Shown in pieces: positions 45,960 to 58,900 of a stretch of 64,000 bases of DNA. The stretch comes from Alliaria petiolata (taxonomy: Eukaryota > Streptophyta > Magnoliopsida > Brassicales > Brassicaceae), in contig JAHZTW010000001.1 of NCBI GenBank assembly GCA_020283515.1, positions 443,183,831 to 443,247,830 of the forward strand. The letters run 5' to 3'. The translations under genes were made by a program, and so were the position numbers. How positions within the stretch are numbered: the stretch's first letter is position 1; each line of letters starts with the position of its first letter. The notes below the pieces were generated by a model. The model worked only from the letters and a program-made list of their open reading frames with translations. It was not told the origin of the DNA and searched no databases.

Positions 45960-47268
45960 CCAGTCGTCTAGTATTTTTATTCAATACATATGTATGTCTC
46001 CAAGGTTCTGTATTTATAAGCGGTGCATGCGGCCGGGTTAGTATATTCATATGTGTGGTTCAGCATTGCCATCTCTCGTACGTGCTCATGCAATAGCGAC
46101 ATCTTTACTTTCTTTTTGTTTTACTTTTCACAACAATACTAATTAATGAAGCCATCAAGTGATCACCAATTCACGTGCTACAATGCAACTGGCAGCTAGC
46201 AACCTTTAACTACGACGTAACTCTTCCAAGTATTTATCTATAATATTGACTTATATGTATATATGGGGATAAATATAAACAAATACACGATTTAGTTTGC
46301 TAATGTCATTGATCTCAACTGGATTTGATGTCATTTATTTTTATTTTTTATGAAATGTAAACTTGGTGTGTTATTGCGTTCTAATTCATGTAGTTTCTTT
46401 ATAGATCACAAATCGCGTGGACAAAACATTAGACACATTTCGTACCCTAAATTATAGAAAGAAATCAAAAGATACAAACAATATAAATTAAAGCAAGAGC
46501 TCAAGAAGTGTGTGGAGGTAATCCCAAAGACAATGGCAGGTCACGTGTGTGTGGGTTTTGTTTAACCACATAAAACAGAGGAACGACATGGATTCGAAGT
46601 AGACCACTCATTGTGAAGTTTAAAGTTGAAACTCGTAAATCTATTTTCAACTCCAAACAACAACAAAAAAAGGAAAGAAGGAAATGGGTTGTTTTTAAAT
46701 TTAAACTCACTTTTGCGATAATTATTAAAGTGGGGAGATCACGTGCATGCATATCTTATATGCTACTTTCACCACGAACTCTAGACTATCTGTTTTCTCC
46801 AATATTGCTTTAATTTGTTAATTATAGTTTTTTTTTTTTCAAAAGGGTTATTTGTTAATTATAGTTACACTTGCTTACATTATACATTAAAATACATATC
46901 ACTTTAGCCTGTATGTATCACATTCACACACGGTAGTCAGTACGCTTCCTTGCAGTGGAATATTGGAAGATGGATATATATATATATATATGTTTGTATC
47001 GCCTAGTTTTGGGATACGTAGTAGCAGAGCAGTATTGCAGAATATGTATCTGATTTACTCTTTTACTGCATACCAATTCCGACATTTACACATTAAATAG
47101 TACAAAGGGATTGGGCAGGAAATTTAAACATTAAATGGATATAGTGGGCTTTAAAATTGAATTACTAGGCCCTGAACTGCTGGGTAAAGGGCCGAAAAAG
47201 AGATTGACATACACGCACTGACACACTTGGTAATAAAGGGGAAAAAAGGAAGCAAGAAGTATAAGAGA
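45960..47268. other. Intergenic region between DUF1677 and DTA4-like genes
   Basis: This AT-rich DNA has a TA microsatellite at about 46975-46990 and a CACGTG core in the ATCACGTGCATG context near 46738-46749. No supported coding sequence is present. It holds the DUF1677 promoter and the 3' flank of the DTA4-like gene. Confidence 0.5.
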
Positions 47269-48295
47269 TCAAGGAAGGAAAAAAGAGAAGAGTAGTGTGA
47301 GAAAGAGAGCAAAGAGGAGCTGTTGGGAAAGGGAAATGGTCTTCTTCTTCTTCTTCTGCTGAGTAATTCTTGGGTTGTTGTTGTGGGGATCTCGAGTAGT
47401 CGTAATAGACGTAGTGTAGAGAAAGGAGAGAGAGATGAAATGGCGAGGAAGAGATCCATGATCATTTGATCTGTAAAGAAGGGGCCTCCCCACAACAGCC
47501 TTGAACCTGCCCATCCAGCCTTGATCCCCGACCGTCACCACGACCGCATCTGGACGTGGGGAGAAGGAGATCCAACCTCTCTTGGAGTAGACGTGGAACT
47601 CTGCATGGCAGAAGCTGAGACACAGAGAGTGACTTTCATCATACCCTCTTATCAGCATCCTAATCGCTTCTTCTTCCTCCCACCCTTTTGATTCGTTTTT
47701 GCTATTATGCTTCTTCACGTAGCAAACCCCTACCCCTTCTTCTTCTTCTTCTTGGCTTCTCCCTCCTAGCTTTTCTCTCATCGCCTTCCCTATCCTCTCT
47801 GCTTCACCCATCAACCCCCTGCATCTTTTTTTTTTGTTAGTTCTTTTCAGTCTTACAATCTTAAATCTCAATAGTTTTGTTGGCATACCTCAAATGTGAA
47901 TAACAAGCAGGGCTCTCCGTTTGTTCAGCAATATCTTTATACAAAACGAACTCCTCCGTCTCATCTTGGAACATGGTTTTGTCAGCGGCGGCCGTGGCGG
48001 CTCTCAGCATAGCCTCGGGAACGCCGTGGTTGATGAGCTGAAAACAACCGATGGTGGCGATGGCATCAAGGAGGAGGGGAGAGAGGGAGCCTAGCCGGAG
48101 GAAATCGAAGGTGGGAGGGTTAAGAAGGAATTTGTGCTTGGGGAAGACCTTGTCGGGCAATACAAGATTTGGGACTCGACTACACTTATCCAAGAACTCT
48201 GAGATGACGTCTTCGTTGGCAGTGAAGGAGGCCCGGCGGCTGGATGCCACGGGGGAGGGAGGAGGAGCTCGGAAATCAGGAGATGAAACTCCCAT
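47269..48295 (-). CDS. DTA4: DTA4-like protein: degenerate 2-oxoglutarate dioxygenase relative with hydrophobic C-terminus
   Basis: The N-terminal half matches the DIOX_N region of plant 2OG/Fe(II) oxygenases (FPKHKFLLNP, AIATIGCFQLINHGVPEAML). Two exons (47889-48295 and 47269-47818) join in phase to 318 residues. The place corresponds to Arabidopsis DTA4 (AT1G79760), described as a downstream target of AGL15. In the second half only part of the jelly-roll strand pattern survives (WISFSPRPDAVVVTVGDQG). I cannot find the HxD...H iron triad or the RxS motif, so oxygenase activity is doubtful. The C-terminus is Lys-rich (QQKKKKKTISLS) and then strongly hydrophobic (LLFALFLTLLFSFFLP), resembling a tail anchor. 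The precise function is unknown. Confidence 0.82.
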
Positions 48296-49775
48296 TTTTG
48301 TTTGGTCGTCTTAGTTAGTTTAGTATACTAGTACATCTTGCTTTTCTTTTTCTTTTTGCTTACTAATATCATATGTAGACGAAGGAAGAAGGATCATTGA
48401 AGAAAGAAAAAGGTTTGTTAAATAAAGCAAGAGCATAATGATGGGATGCAATTCTATTGTTTGCCTTTTCAACTTTCCCCTTTCCTTCCCTTCCAGCTAT
48501 TATCATTTTCATCATACTACTAAATCCAGGATGTCCATGGACCCAATTTGGGCCGTTTCCTTGCCTCTCAGGTCATTTAGCAAACGGGCTTTCATCGATT
48601 CATAAAAATATATATGGAGCATACAATACAATCTCCGGGATATAATAATAATTCACAATTAAAGACAGGGCCACAGGTGTCTTACATTCAATCATACTGT
48701 ATTTAATTGCAAGATTTAGTGCTGTGTCAGAATTCTGTATTTGTAACGCCTTAACCTTGCATCTAAATCACGTGCGCGTATGCCCCAAGAAGAAAATGGT
48801 AAATGTTGAAAAGAGGATTAGGTTATGAATATGATACAATATTTGCATTTCTAAGTAGAGAGAGTCGCAGTAGACACAAAGATGTTATGATGTAAGTATT
48901 GCATCTTACTTATGTCCCACAATAAAAGATGAAAAATTAAGTCTGCGAACAGAGATAAAAGTTTGTAACAATTCGTAAAAAGAGTTATTAAAGAGGGAAT
49001 TGAAAAGTCGTCATTAAAAAGAGAGTGATTGCCGCAACAAAACAAACAGTTGTATACAAATGTTTGTTTGACTTCTCTCTTTCGCCTGCAAACTATCGAG
49101 TCTGAGCTGTTGACCAAGTCAGCCATTCTCTGTTTTCCTTTTAACCCTTAATTTTCAATATCAATTTACTTTGAATTCTCTCTCTATTATAATATATGCT
49201 TTCCCCACTACCCGGTCTTCCCCAACAAATGTGTTGAATTGACTCAGGTTCCAGAACACAATGACTCTAAAGAAAAAAAGTAATAAAAAGGAAAGGGGAA
49301 AGAAAAGACTCGCTGGAACTTGGTGGGTCCTCCTCCTCTTGCTGCTTATCTTTTGTTGACTTTGAAGATAACAGAATCGATTATTTTTCATAAGGAAATG
49401 TTCAATTATTTGGCAGATTTGATAATAACAGTAAATAAACAAACGGGCGTAAGGGAGCCGCCATCATCATCCATCAGCACCTCGCATTTGAATATTAAGT
49501 CCTCTTGCGCATTAACGACAAAGACTTTGATTTTCTTTATTTCTTTTATAAAAACAAAAGTATTTTTTATTAAGTAACCAAGAGAGATACTAGAAACGAG
49601 AGAGCTGAGGAAAAGTCCACCTTGATGTTCTTCATCACTCCCTATTTATCCATTTTCTAATCCAACCCTCCTCTCTGCATCCTTCACATTTATTTTGCAG
49701 AGGACTTTAGATCATCCTCCTCTAAAGACCCAAACTGACTTGTTGCCAAGAAACAGTTGATAGGGTTTCGCAAGG
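48296..49775. other. Intergenic region between DTA4-like and ABCG36-like genes
   Basis: This is AT-rich DNA with a few W-box-like TTGAC(T/C) cores, such as near 49069 (TTGACTTC), 49108 (TTGACCAA) and 49357 (TTGACTTT). WRKY-type elements would suit a pathogen-responsive ABCG36 promoter, but the motifs are short. No coding sequence is supported. Confidence 0.45.
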
Positions 49776-52700
49776 ATGGATTACAACCCAAATCTTCCGT
49801 TAGGCGGAGGTGGGAGTATGCGGCGAAGCATAAGCCGAAGCGTGAGCAGAGCCAGCAGAAACCTCGAAGACATCTTCTCCGCCGGTTCCAGACGCACACA
49901 GTCCGTCAACGACGACGAAGAGGCCCTTAAATGGGCTGCCATCGAGAAACTCCCCACCTACAGCCGCCTCCGCACCACTCTCATGACCGCCGTTGTCGAG
50001 GACGACGTCTACGGCAATCAACTCCTCAGCAAGGAGGTCGACGTCACCAAGCTCGACGGCGAGGATCGCCAGAAGTTCATCGACATGGTCTTCAAGGTCG
50101 CCGAGCAAGACAACGAGCGGATCTTGACCAAGCTCAGGAACAGGATCGACAGGGTCGGCATCAAGCTCCCCACGGTAGAGGTCAGGTACGAGCACCTCAC
50201 CATCAAAGCCGACTGATACACCGGTAGCAGATCACTCCCAACTCTTCTTAACGTGGTAAGGAACATGGCGGAGTCTGCTCTGGGCATGATTGGGATTCAG
50301 TTTGCCAAGAAAGCTCAGCTCACTATCCTCAAAGAAATTTCTGGCTCCATCAAGCCCTCCAGGATGACCCTCTTGTTGGGTCCCCCTTCTTCCGGTAAGA
50401 CCACGCTTCTCTTGGCTCTCGCCGGCAAACTCGACAAAGCCCTCGAGGTCTCTGGTGATATCACCTACAACGGTTACCGCCTCGATGAGTTTGTTCCCAG
50501 AAAAACCTCTGCCTACATTAGCCAGAACGATCTTCACGTCGGTATCATGACCGTCAAGGAGACTCTTGATTTCTCCGCTAGGTGCCAAGGTGTTGGTACC
50601 CGTTACGGTATGACAATCTTGATCAACCGAAGAAAGTTTTTGTTTTTGTTTTTGTTTTTCCCCCCTTCTTTCTTTCCATTTAAGTCTGCTTCCTGGTTTG
50701 TTGAATGAATTTCTCCTCTTGCAGATCTGTTGAACGAGCTCGCAAGGAGAGAAAAGGACGCTGGGATATTCCCTGAAGCCGATGTTGATCTGTTCATGAA
50801 AGCCTCGGCTGCTCAAGGGGTTAAGAGCAGTCTCATCACTGACTACACTCTCAAAGTGAGCCCCTCCCCACTTCTTACAACTTGTTAATTATTAGCTCAT
50901 GAGTGTTTGTTTCTGTTGTTGTGGTACAATCAATACTAGCTAGTAAAACTGATTCTTGCCGTGAAATGGAACAGATTCTGGGGCTTGACATTTGCAAGGA
51001 CACCATAGTTGGAGATGACATGATGAGAGGTATCTCCGGAGGTCAGAAGAAACGTGTCACAACAGGTGAGATGATTGTGGGACCTACTAAGACGCTGTTC
51101 ATGGACGAGATATCCACCGGTCTTGACAGCTCCACCACTTTCCAAATCGTCAAGTGCCTGCAGCAGATCGTTCACCTCACAGACGCCACGGTGCTCATGT
51201 CTCTCCTCCAGCCTGCTCCTGAGACCTTTGATTTATTCGATGACATCATCTTGTTGTCTGAGGGTCAGATCGTGTACCAAGGACCCAGGGACCACATTCT
51301 CGAGTTCTTTGAGAGCTTTGGGTTCAAGTGTCCTGAGAGAAAAGGAACAGCTGATTTTTTGCAAGAGGTAGCCTTTCCCCTCCTCTTTTACTCTAATTGT
51401 CTTGGCTTCATATTCGTGTATATCATTCCAAACAAATCTCACAAACCGACATTGCTTGTTGCACAGGTCACCTCCAAAAAAGATCAGGAACAATACTGGG
51501 TGGACCCGAACAGGCCCTATCGCTACATTCCAGTTTCAGAGTTTGCCAGCAGATTCAAAAGCTTCCACGTCGGAAAGCAGCTTTCTAAAGAACTCTCAGT
51601 ACCGTTCGATAAGTCTCGAGGCCACAAAGCAGCCCTTGTGTTCGACAAGTACTCAGTCTCTAAGATGGAGCTTCTCAAGAGCTGCTGGGACAAAGAGTGG
51701 CTGCTCATGCAGCGAAACGCCTTTTTCTACGTCTTCAAGACCGTGCAGATCATCATCATCGCTGCAATCACGTATACACTCTTCCTCAGAACCGAAATGG
51801 ACACAAATAACGAGGGTGAAGCCAACCTCTACATAGGAGCATTGATATTTGGAATGATCATCAACATGTTTAATGGGTTTGCGGAGATGGCTATGATGGT
51901 CTCGAGACTCCCGGTGTTCTACAAACAGAGGGATCTACTGTTTTATCCATCCTGGACATTCACCCTTCCTACCTTCTTGCTCGGGATTCCAACCTCAATC
52001 TTCGAATCAACAGCATGGATGGTGGTGACTTATTATTCCATCGGTTTTGCACCTGACGCAGGCCGCTTCTTCAAGCAGTTTCTCTTGGTGTTTTTGATTC
52101 AGCAAATGGCTGCTGCACTCTTTAGGTTGATCGCTTCTGTGTGCAGAACCATGATGATAGCTAATACCGGCGGTGCTCTCACTCTACTTCTTGTGTTCTT
52201 GCTCGGGGGCTTCCTTCTTCCACGAGGTGAGATACCTGAGTGGTGGAGGTGGGCCTACTGGATATCTCCTCTCACCTACGCTTTCAAAGGTCTAACGGTC
52301 AATGAAATGTTTGCTCCTAGATGGATGAACAAAAGGGTGAGTGCTTGCTGCTTTATTCTCTATATGCAAACATGTATCATAGTAAAGTTTCTGAGTCTCA
52401 CTTTGAAAACTGCAGTCTTTCGACAACTCAACAAGCCTCGGAACCATGGTGCTTCGTAATTGGGATGTCTACCATAATAAAAAATGGTACTGGATTGCAG
52501 TTGGAGCCTTGCTTGGTTTCACAGTCCTCTTCAACCTTCTATTCACTTTTGCACTTACCTATCTCAACCGTAAGTTGTTGTGCATTTATGTTTGCGTCAC
52601 CCATCTACCGAGCGAAAAAAATAGACTAATGTACCTTGTAACTGCAGCTCTTGGGAAGAAGTCAGCTTTACTTCCAGAAGAAGAAAATGAAGACTCGGAT

Positions 52701-54955
52701 CAGAGGAAAGATCCAATGCGTAGATCTCTGTCTACTGCAGATGGGAACAAAAGTAAATATTTCTTTATCTACTTAGCTGTTTCTCATCTTCTACTCTTTT
52801 GTCTCATTCCGCTATGCTATCAGGAGAGGTTGCAATGGGGAGAATGAGTAGGAACGCAGACTCTGCGGCTGAAGCATCCAGCGGTGGAGCCACTAAGAGA
52901 GGAATGGTTCTTCCTTTCAGTCCTTTGGCCATGTCCTTTGACGATGTCAGATACTTTGTTGACATGCCTGCGGTAACTATCCTTTTTCCGTTGAAACACT
53001 TGAATCTTCACCAAACCAAATATGAGAAACACTTGGATAGTTAAAATACATATATGTTTTGATGGCACAGGAAATGAGAGAGCAAGGAGTTACAGAAAAC
53101 AGGCTTCAGCTGCTTAAAGGTGTGACTGGTGCGTTCAGGCCAGGAGTCTTGACAGCGCTCATGGGGGTGAGTGGTGCCGGCAAGACAACACTAATGGACG
53201 TTTTGGCCGGAAGGAAAACAGGCGGATATATCGAAGGAGATGTGAGAATATCAGGATTCCCAAAGGTTCAAGAGACATTTGCTAGGATTTCAGGGTACTG
53301 TGAGCAGACTGATATTCACTCCCCACAAGTCACGGTCAGAGAATCTCTGATTTTCTCGGCTTTCCTTCGCCTTCCCAAAGAAGTCAGCAAAGAGGAGAAG
53401 ATGATGTTTGTGGACCAAGTGATGGAATTGGTAGAGCTGGACAGTCTGAAGGACTCCATCGTGGGTTTACCAGGTGTCACAGGGCTTTCCACGGAGCAGA
53501 GGAAGAGACTGACAATCGCAGTGGAGCTTGTAGCCAACCCTTCCATCATCTTCATGGACGAGCCGACTTCGGGGCTGGATGCGAGAGCAGCAGCTATTGT
53601 GATGAGGGCAGTGAGGAACACAGTGGACACAGGAAGAACCGTGGTGTGCACCATCCACCAGCCGAGCATTGATATATTTGAAGCGTTTGATGAGTTGATG
53701 CTGATGAAGAGAGGAGGGCAGGTGATCTACGCGGGTCCCTTGGGCCGAAACTCTCACAAGGTGGTGGAGTACTTCGAATCCTTTCCGGGAGTGCCCAAGA
53801 TTCCAGACAAGTATAACCCGGCCACTTGGATGCTTGAAGCCAGCTCACTAGCCGCAGAGTTAAAGCTTGGAGTTGATTTTGCTGAGTTGTACAAGTCATC
53901 CGCCTTGCACCAGTAAGTTGCTTCTGAAATCTGATTTGATTGTTAAGCATGATAATGTCTGATTTGATATTGTTAAGAAGACGCATAGTAGTAATAATAA
54001 TGGAAAACAAAAATGATGATATTGCAGGCGAAACAAAGCGTTGGTGAAAGAACTGAGTGTACCTCCCGCAGGGGCGTCTGATCTCTACTTTGCTACACAA
54101 TTCTCGCAGAACACATGGGGACAGTTCAAATCATGCCTATGGAAGCAGTGGTGGACGTATTGGAGATCCCCGGACTACAACCTTGTCCGCTTCATCTTCA
54201 CACTGGCAACATCTCTCCTCATTGGTACCATCTTCTGGCAAATCGGAGGTAACAGGTCCAACGCAGGGGACCTGACGATGGTGATAGGAGCACTGTATGC
54301 GGCTGTTATCTTTGTCGGAATAAACAATTGCTCCACAGTACAGCCGATGGTGGCAGTGGAGAGGACTGTCTTCTAAAGGGAAAGGGCTGCAGGAATGTAC
54401 TCAGCCATGCCATACGCCATCTCCCAGGTCACCTGTGAGCTTCCCTATGTCCTGGTTCAGACCACTTACTACTCCATCATCGTCTATGCCATGGTTGGGT
54501 TCGAGTGGACCGCCGCCAAGTTCTTCTGGTTCCTCTTTGTCAGCTACTTCTCCTTCCTCTACTGGACCTATTACGGCATGATGACTGTCTCCCTCACACC
54601 AAACCAGCAAGTCGCTTCTATCTTCGCCTCAGCCTTTTACGGCATTTTCAACCTCTTCTCGGGATTATTCATCCCCAGGCCCAAAATCCCCAAGTGGTGG
54701 ATCTGGTACTACTGGATCTGCCCTGTCGCCTGGACCGTCTATGGATTGATCGTTTCACAGTACGGTGACGTGGAGACACCTATCACTGTCCTCGGAGGTC
54801 CTTCTAACCTCACCGTCAAGCAATACATTGATGACACTTATGGCTTCCAGTCTGACTTTATGGGACCAGTCGCTGCCGTCCTAGTCGCCTTCACCGTCTT
54901 CTTCGCCTTCATCTTCGCATTCTGCATCAGAACTCTCAACTTCCAGACCAGATAA
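49776..54955 (+). pseudogene. ABCG36: ABCG36/PEN3-like pleiotropic drug resistance ABC transporter with two in-frame stops
   Basis: ABCG36 (PEN3/PDR8) is a full-size plasma-membrane ABCG exporter acting in pathogen defence, cadmium tolerance and auxin-precursor efflux. Nine exons (49776-50607, 50725-50855, 50975-51367, 51467-52336, 52416-52569, 52648-52752, 52824-52972, 53071-53912, 54028-54955) join without any frameshift into 1,468 codons including the terminal stop; Arabidopsis has 1,469 residues. NBD1 has Walker A GPPSSGKT at 202-209 and GISGGQKKR; NBD2 has GVSGAGKT at 910-917. Two codons are stops. TGA at 50214-50216 (codon 147) stands where relatives have Cys, ahead of NBD1. TAA at 54374-54376 (codon 1275) stands where relatives have Tyr, in the second membrane domain. 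All splice sites and other motifs look intact, so this is either a very young null allele or sequence error. ABCG35 is an alternative orthologue. Confidence 0.88.
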
Positions 54956-55961
54956 AAAAAACCTCAAGTCTCTTTCTTTCTTTCTTTCTTTCTTTCTTTA
55001 TGTATCCTTGTGATATATATAATATATACACACATATATGTTGCTCTCTGTTTTACTATGTATTCTAGTGTCACAAGGGATAATTTTTTTATAGTCGTGT
55101 AGATGATGACGAAGCAGATGTATCATGTAATATATAACTCCACCTCTTTTTTTGTTTGTTGAATTGAAAACGCAACTTTTGTTTTGAAGGAAGGTTGTTC
55201 CAAATCCCGAGTATGAGCTTATGATACTTCCAATAAGAAGAAGATTTTACACACTTGTACTTGATGATTCTACAAATAAATATGGATTTGGTTTCGGGTT
55301 TCTCTGTGGCTTGTAAGGTGAGAGATCAGGCGAGAGTATCTTAACAACATGTCAGAGAAGACTATTAATTTCTTTGCTTTACAGTATGTATTGTGAGACT
55401 TTCATATGCAGTCGATTGACATGGTTTCCGTCATAAGCCTTGTTAGCATTAGCAATAAAGTTTATTGTCTTACTCCTTAAACTTCAAATTTTTGTTTTCC
55501 AGCATCTTGTATAGACAAGAGAGTTATCACAGCTCAAGCTCAGGATGATCGATTAGTTTGAATCTCCTTGATTATAAAGGCCGTAGCTTTACGTTAAGAA
55601 AAAGTAGAATAAAAACAACACACAATAATCAGTATAAATTTCATTAAAAAAAAAAAAAAGATGATCGTGAATATTTCCTAGAAGAAATCTCATCATATGC
55701 AGAATCAGTTGCACATATGTTTCTACAAAGACGCTAAACATACACGACTACGAAAAGAGAGCCTAGAGAAGCACTTTTCGTAGATTATTAGAGATATATA
55801 GAAAAAAACAAGGGAAACAGTGATTACACACACAGATTTGAAGGTGCCGACCAAAAAAAAAAAAAAATCTCTCATGGAAAGAGGAAAGTGAAAGAATAGG
55901 GAGATGAGAGGAAGGGTCATCAAGTCATATGAGAAATGATAATGAGAGTGTAAGCTTATCC
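54956..55961. other. Convergent 3' flank between ABCG36-like and NADP-ME genes
   Basis: A (TTTC)n run at about 54971-54998 follows the ABCG stop and is probably in its 3' untranslated region. The rest is AT-rich with A-runs and holds poly(A) sites for both genes. No coding sequence is supported. Confidence 0.5.
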
Positions 55962-58900
55962 TCAGCGGTAGCTACGATAGGAAGGGCTGTACATGCTGCT
56001 CTCAGCACACTGCTCCAGCTCCTTGGGCTGAGGCAACCTCGTGGCCAATCCTATAGATGTAATGAAATGTAATGTTGTAACTCGCACTTAAAAACACATT
56101 ATATCAATAATGTAATTCACGCTTAAAACACACTAGAGTGCGCAACACAGCACTAAAGGGGGTACTTACCCAGTTCATAGGCCTTGGAAGCCACCTTGGC
56201 TGCAATACGAGCTGAGATTTTTCTGATATTCCTGAAGGGAGGGAATATCATCCCCTTCTCATAATGCTCCTCCATCAGTTGCTCAGCCAAAGCTTCTGAT
56301 GCGGCCAGAAGCATGTCATCATGAACGCGAATGGTCCCTGACATTATTAGCCCCAGTCCAAACCCAGGGAAGATGTATGCATTGTTCGCCTGTCCACACA
56401 AACGTCAGAATCAACTCTCTTAAATCAGTTGTCAAATCCTATTTCAATAGCTCTGGTCACAACCTGTCCAGGCACAAATGTCTTTCCCTCATACTCTACT
56501 GGCGCAAATGGGCTTCCACTTGCAAAGATCGCCCGTCCCTATGAACCAAAAAGTTTGACTTTGTAACCCAACGACAATCATCCACTTCTCACTGATCATG
56601 AAAAATAACAATCTTAACTCATATACCTGACTCCACGTATAGGCCTCTTCTGCCGTACATTCTGACTGAGAAGTTGGGTTTGAAAGAGCAAGAATGATGG
56701 GTTTCTGTATGCACCAAAATTTTGACTTTATGGTCAGGACAATGTGCTCCCAGACAAAATGCATATGCAAAAAAATCTTTTTTCTTTTTCATGCAAGTTT
56801 ATGCCGAAACAATATACCTCATTTAGCTCTGCCATGGTTTCCACCACGTCTTGAGTGAATGTTTGACCTACTCCTGATGTTCCAATTAGAACAGTTGGCT
56901 TGATTGCCTGAATGAAACAAAAAAAAAAAAAAAAAATTAAAAATAAAAAAAAAAAATTTTTTTTAAAAAACGACTCTTCCTCAATGATATCTTCTGTAGC
57001 AGAACAACGACCAACACACCTTGACGGCATCAACAAGGTTTTTTATCGGTTCATGGTCATGAGCCCATGGCTTTTTGAAATGTTGAATAGATTCTTTCCG
57101 GGAACTGACAATCAATCCCTACATAGATTAATATGTGTACTTAGATTTAAATACGTGCAAAAGAAAGACGAATCCACATCTCGTAAATTACCTTCGAATC
57201 CACAAGCCAAATATTCTTCCGAGCCTCTTCCAATGGAATCTGGGACTACAGTCACCAACATATATTTCATATAAGAAATCAAGTAGCTTAATAAAGCAAA
57301 TGCGCACAAGCTTATAGCTTACCTTCTTTGATATCTCAAGAGCAATTAGTTCAGCTATTCCAGTGCCAGCCTGCATCACAAAGAAATGGGGAACTAAAAC
57401 CATGTAAGAAGCCTGCAGAAATCCCATCCCCATCCAGGAAATAAATAAACATATTGACGGAGTGGATACTGAAAAAAAAAGCCCAAGCCTTGCCTCTCCA
57501 GCACCAAGGAATAGGAATCTGTGGTTTGACAAGGATCCGCCAACAAATCTAAGAGCAGCAATAAGTCCCGCAAGCACAACTGATGCCGTGCCCTATATTT
57601 GGAATCACAGTTTCAGAGCTTGGTAAACCTGTACTCCAACCCGAAATTACCTCGTGTATCACAACTTAATAGGATATACCTGAATATCGTCATTGAAAAC
57701 AAGATGTGTTGTACCATACTTAGCTAGCAGATCAAAAGCATTATGGTTGGCAAAGTCTTCAAACTGCAATTTATAAAACGAAGATATGTATATACGGATA
57801 GAAACTTGAGAAGATGTAAAGAGTGGATTCGCGTTGGTGGTGTACACTTATCCATGTGTTAAGCTAACCTGGATAACGACTTTCTCCCCATAGTTCTGTT
57901 TGACTGCTGTCATGAATTCATGCATAAGTTCGGAGTATTCCTGTACAAAAAAAAGGATTAAGGTTTCAGTTTCATCCTAGTTTTTCAGGACTGATTTACT
58001 GAAAGGTGCAAGGTGCCAATTACCTCTCCTGTAGCTCTCCTTTGGCGGAGTCCTATGTAGAACTCATCATTCAATAGCTTTTCATTGTTGGTCCCAACAT
58101 CAATTGTTACGGGCAGACACTGGCGAGCAATATATATATAGTAAGAGATGAGAGAATGTGGTTGAATGTAATAAAGCTGATTTTCCCAAAACTATACTTA
58201 CGGCAGATGGGCGGACGCCTCCAAGGGCTGTATACAGAGAAAGTTTCCCAACTGGTATTCCCATTCCCTGAAGAGATTGATGATAGCATGTAATGTGCAG
58301 GTTAGTAAGAGGATAAACCCAGACACACCACTCTCATTATAGCAGGAAAGAATCAAACAACTTGCCTGACATCCAAGATCCCCTAAACCTAAAATGCGCT
58401 CCCCATCGGTGACAACAATGACCTGGATGTTCTTCTCAGGCCAGTTCCTCAGCACCTCATGAATCTTACCTCTATCAAAGGAAAATTGTGTTAATAGATG
58501 AGAACAAGAAAGAATACTGAAAGTGGTTGTTGATTAGCCTATAAAAAGACTCACTTATCTTTCAAGCTGATGAAAAGCCCCTGTGGACGCAGGAAAATGC
58601 TACCATACTTCTGGCAGGCTTCCCCAACAGTTGGAGTATAGACAACTGGTAGCAACTCTTCGACATGATCAATGAGAAGCTTGTAAAACAGCCTCTCGTT
58701 GGTCTCCTGAGATACAAAAGCGATATGAATGAGGTTGGTGTAAAAAAGCCACTAGGTGTTGTTCAGATAGCGAGAAATTTCCCGAGTACCTGGAGATCCA
58801 TCATAGCCATATACCTCTGCAAGGGAACTTGATACTGACGAAGAGTATGCATCATTTTCTTAACCTGTTAACAAGCATGCAGAATGAAAGAATCAAAAGT

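Noticed and set aside
49800..50195. 131-residue minus-strand acidic/Leu-rich frame
   Set aside because: It is antisense to the highly conserved ABCG36 N-terminal exon and has no family features.
50903..52459. Independent half-size ABC transporter frame
   Set aside because: It is exons 3-4 of the ABCG36-like gene read through introns; splice sites and phase link it to the flanking exons.
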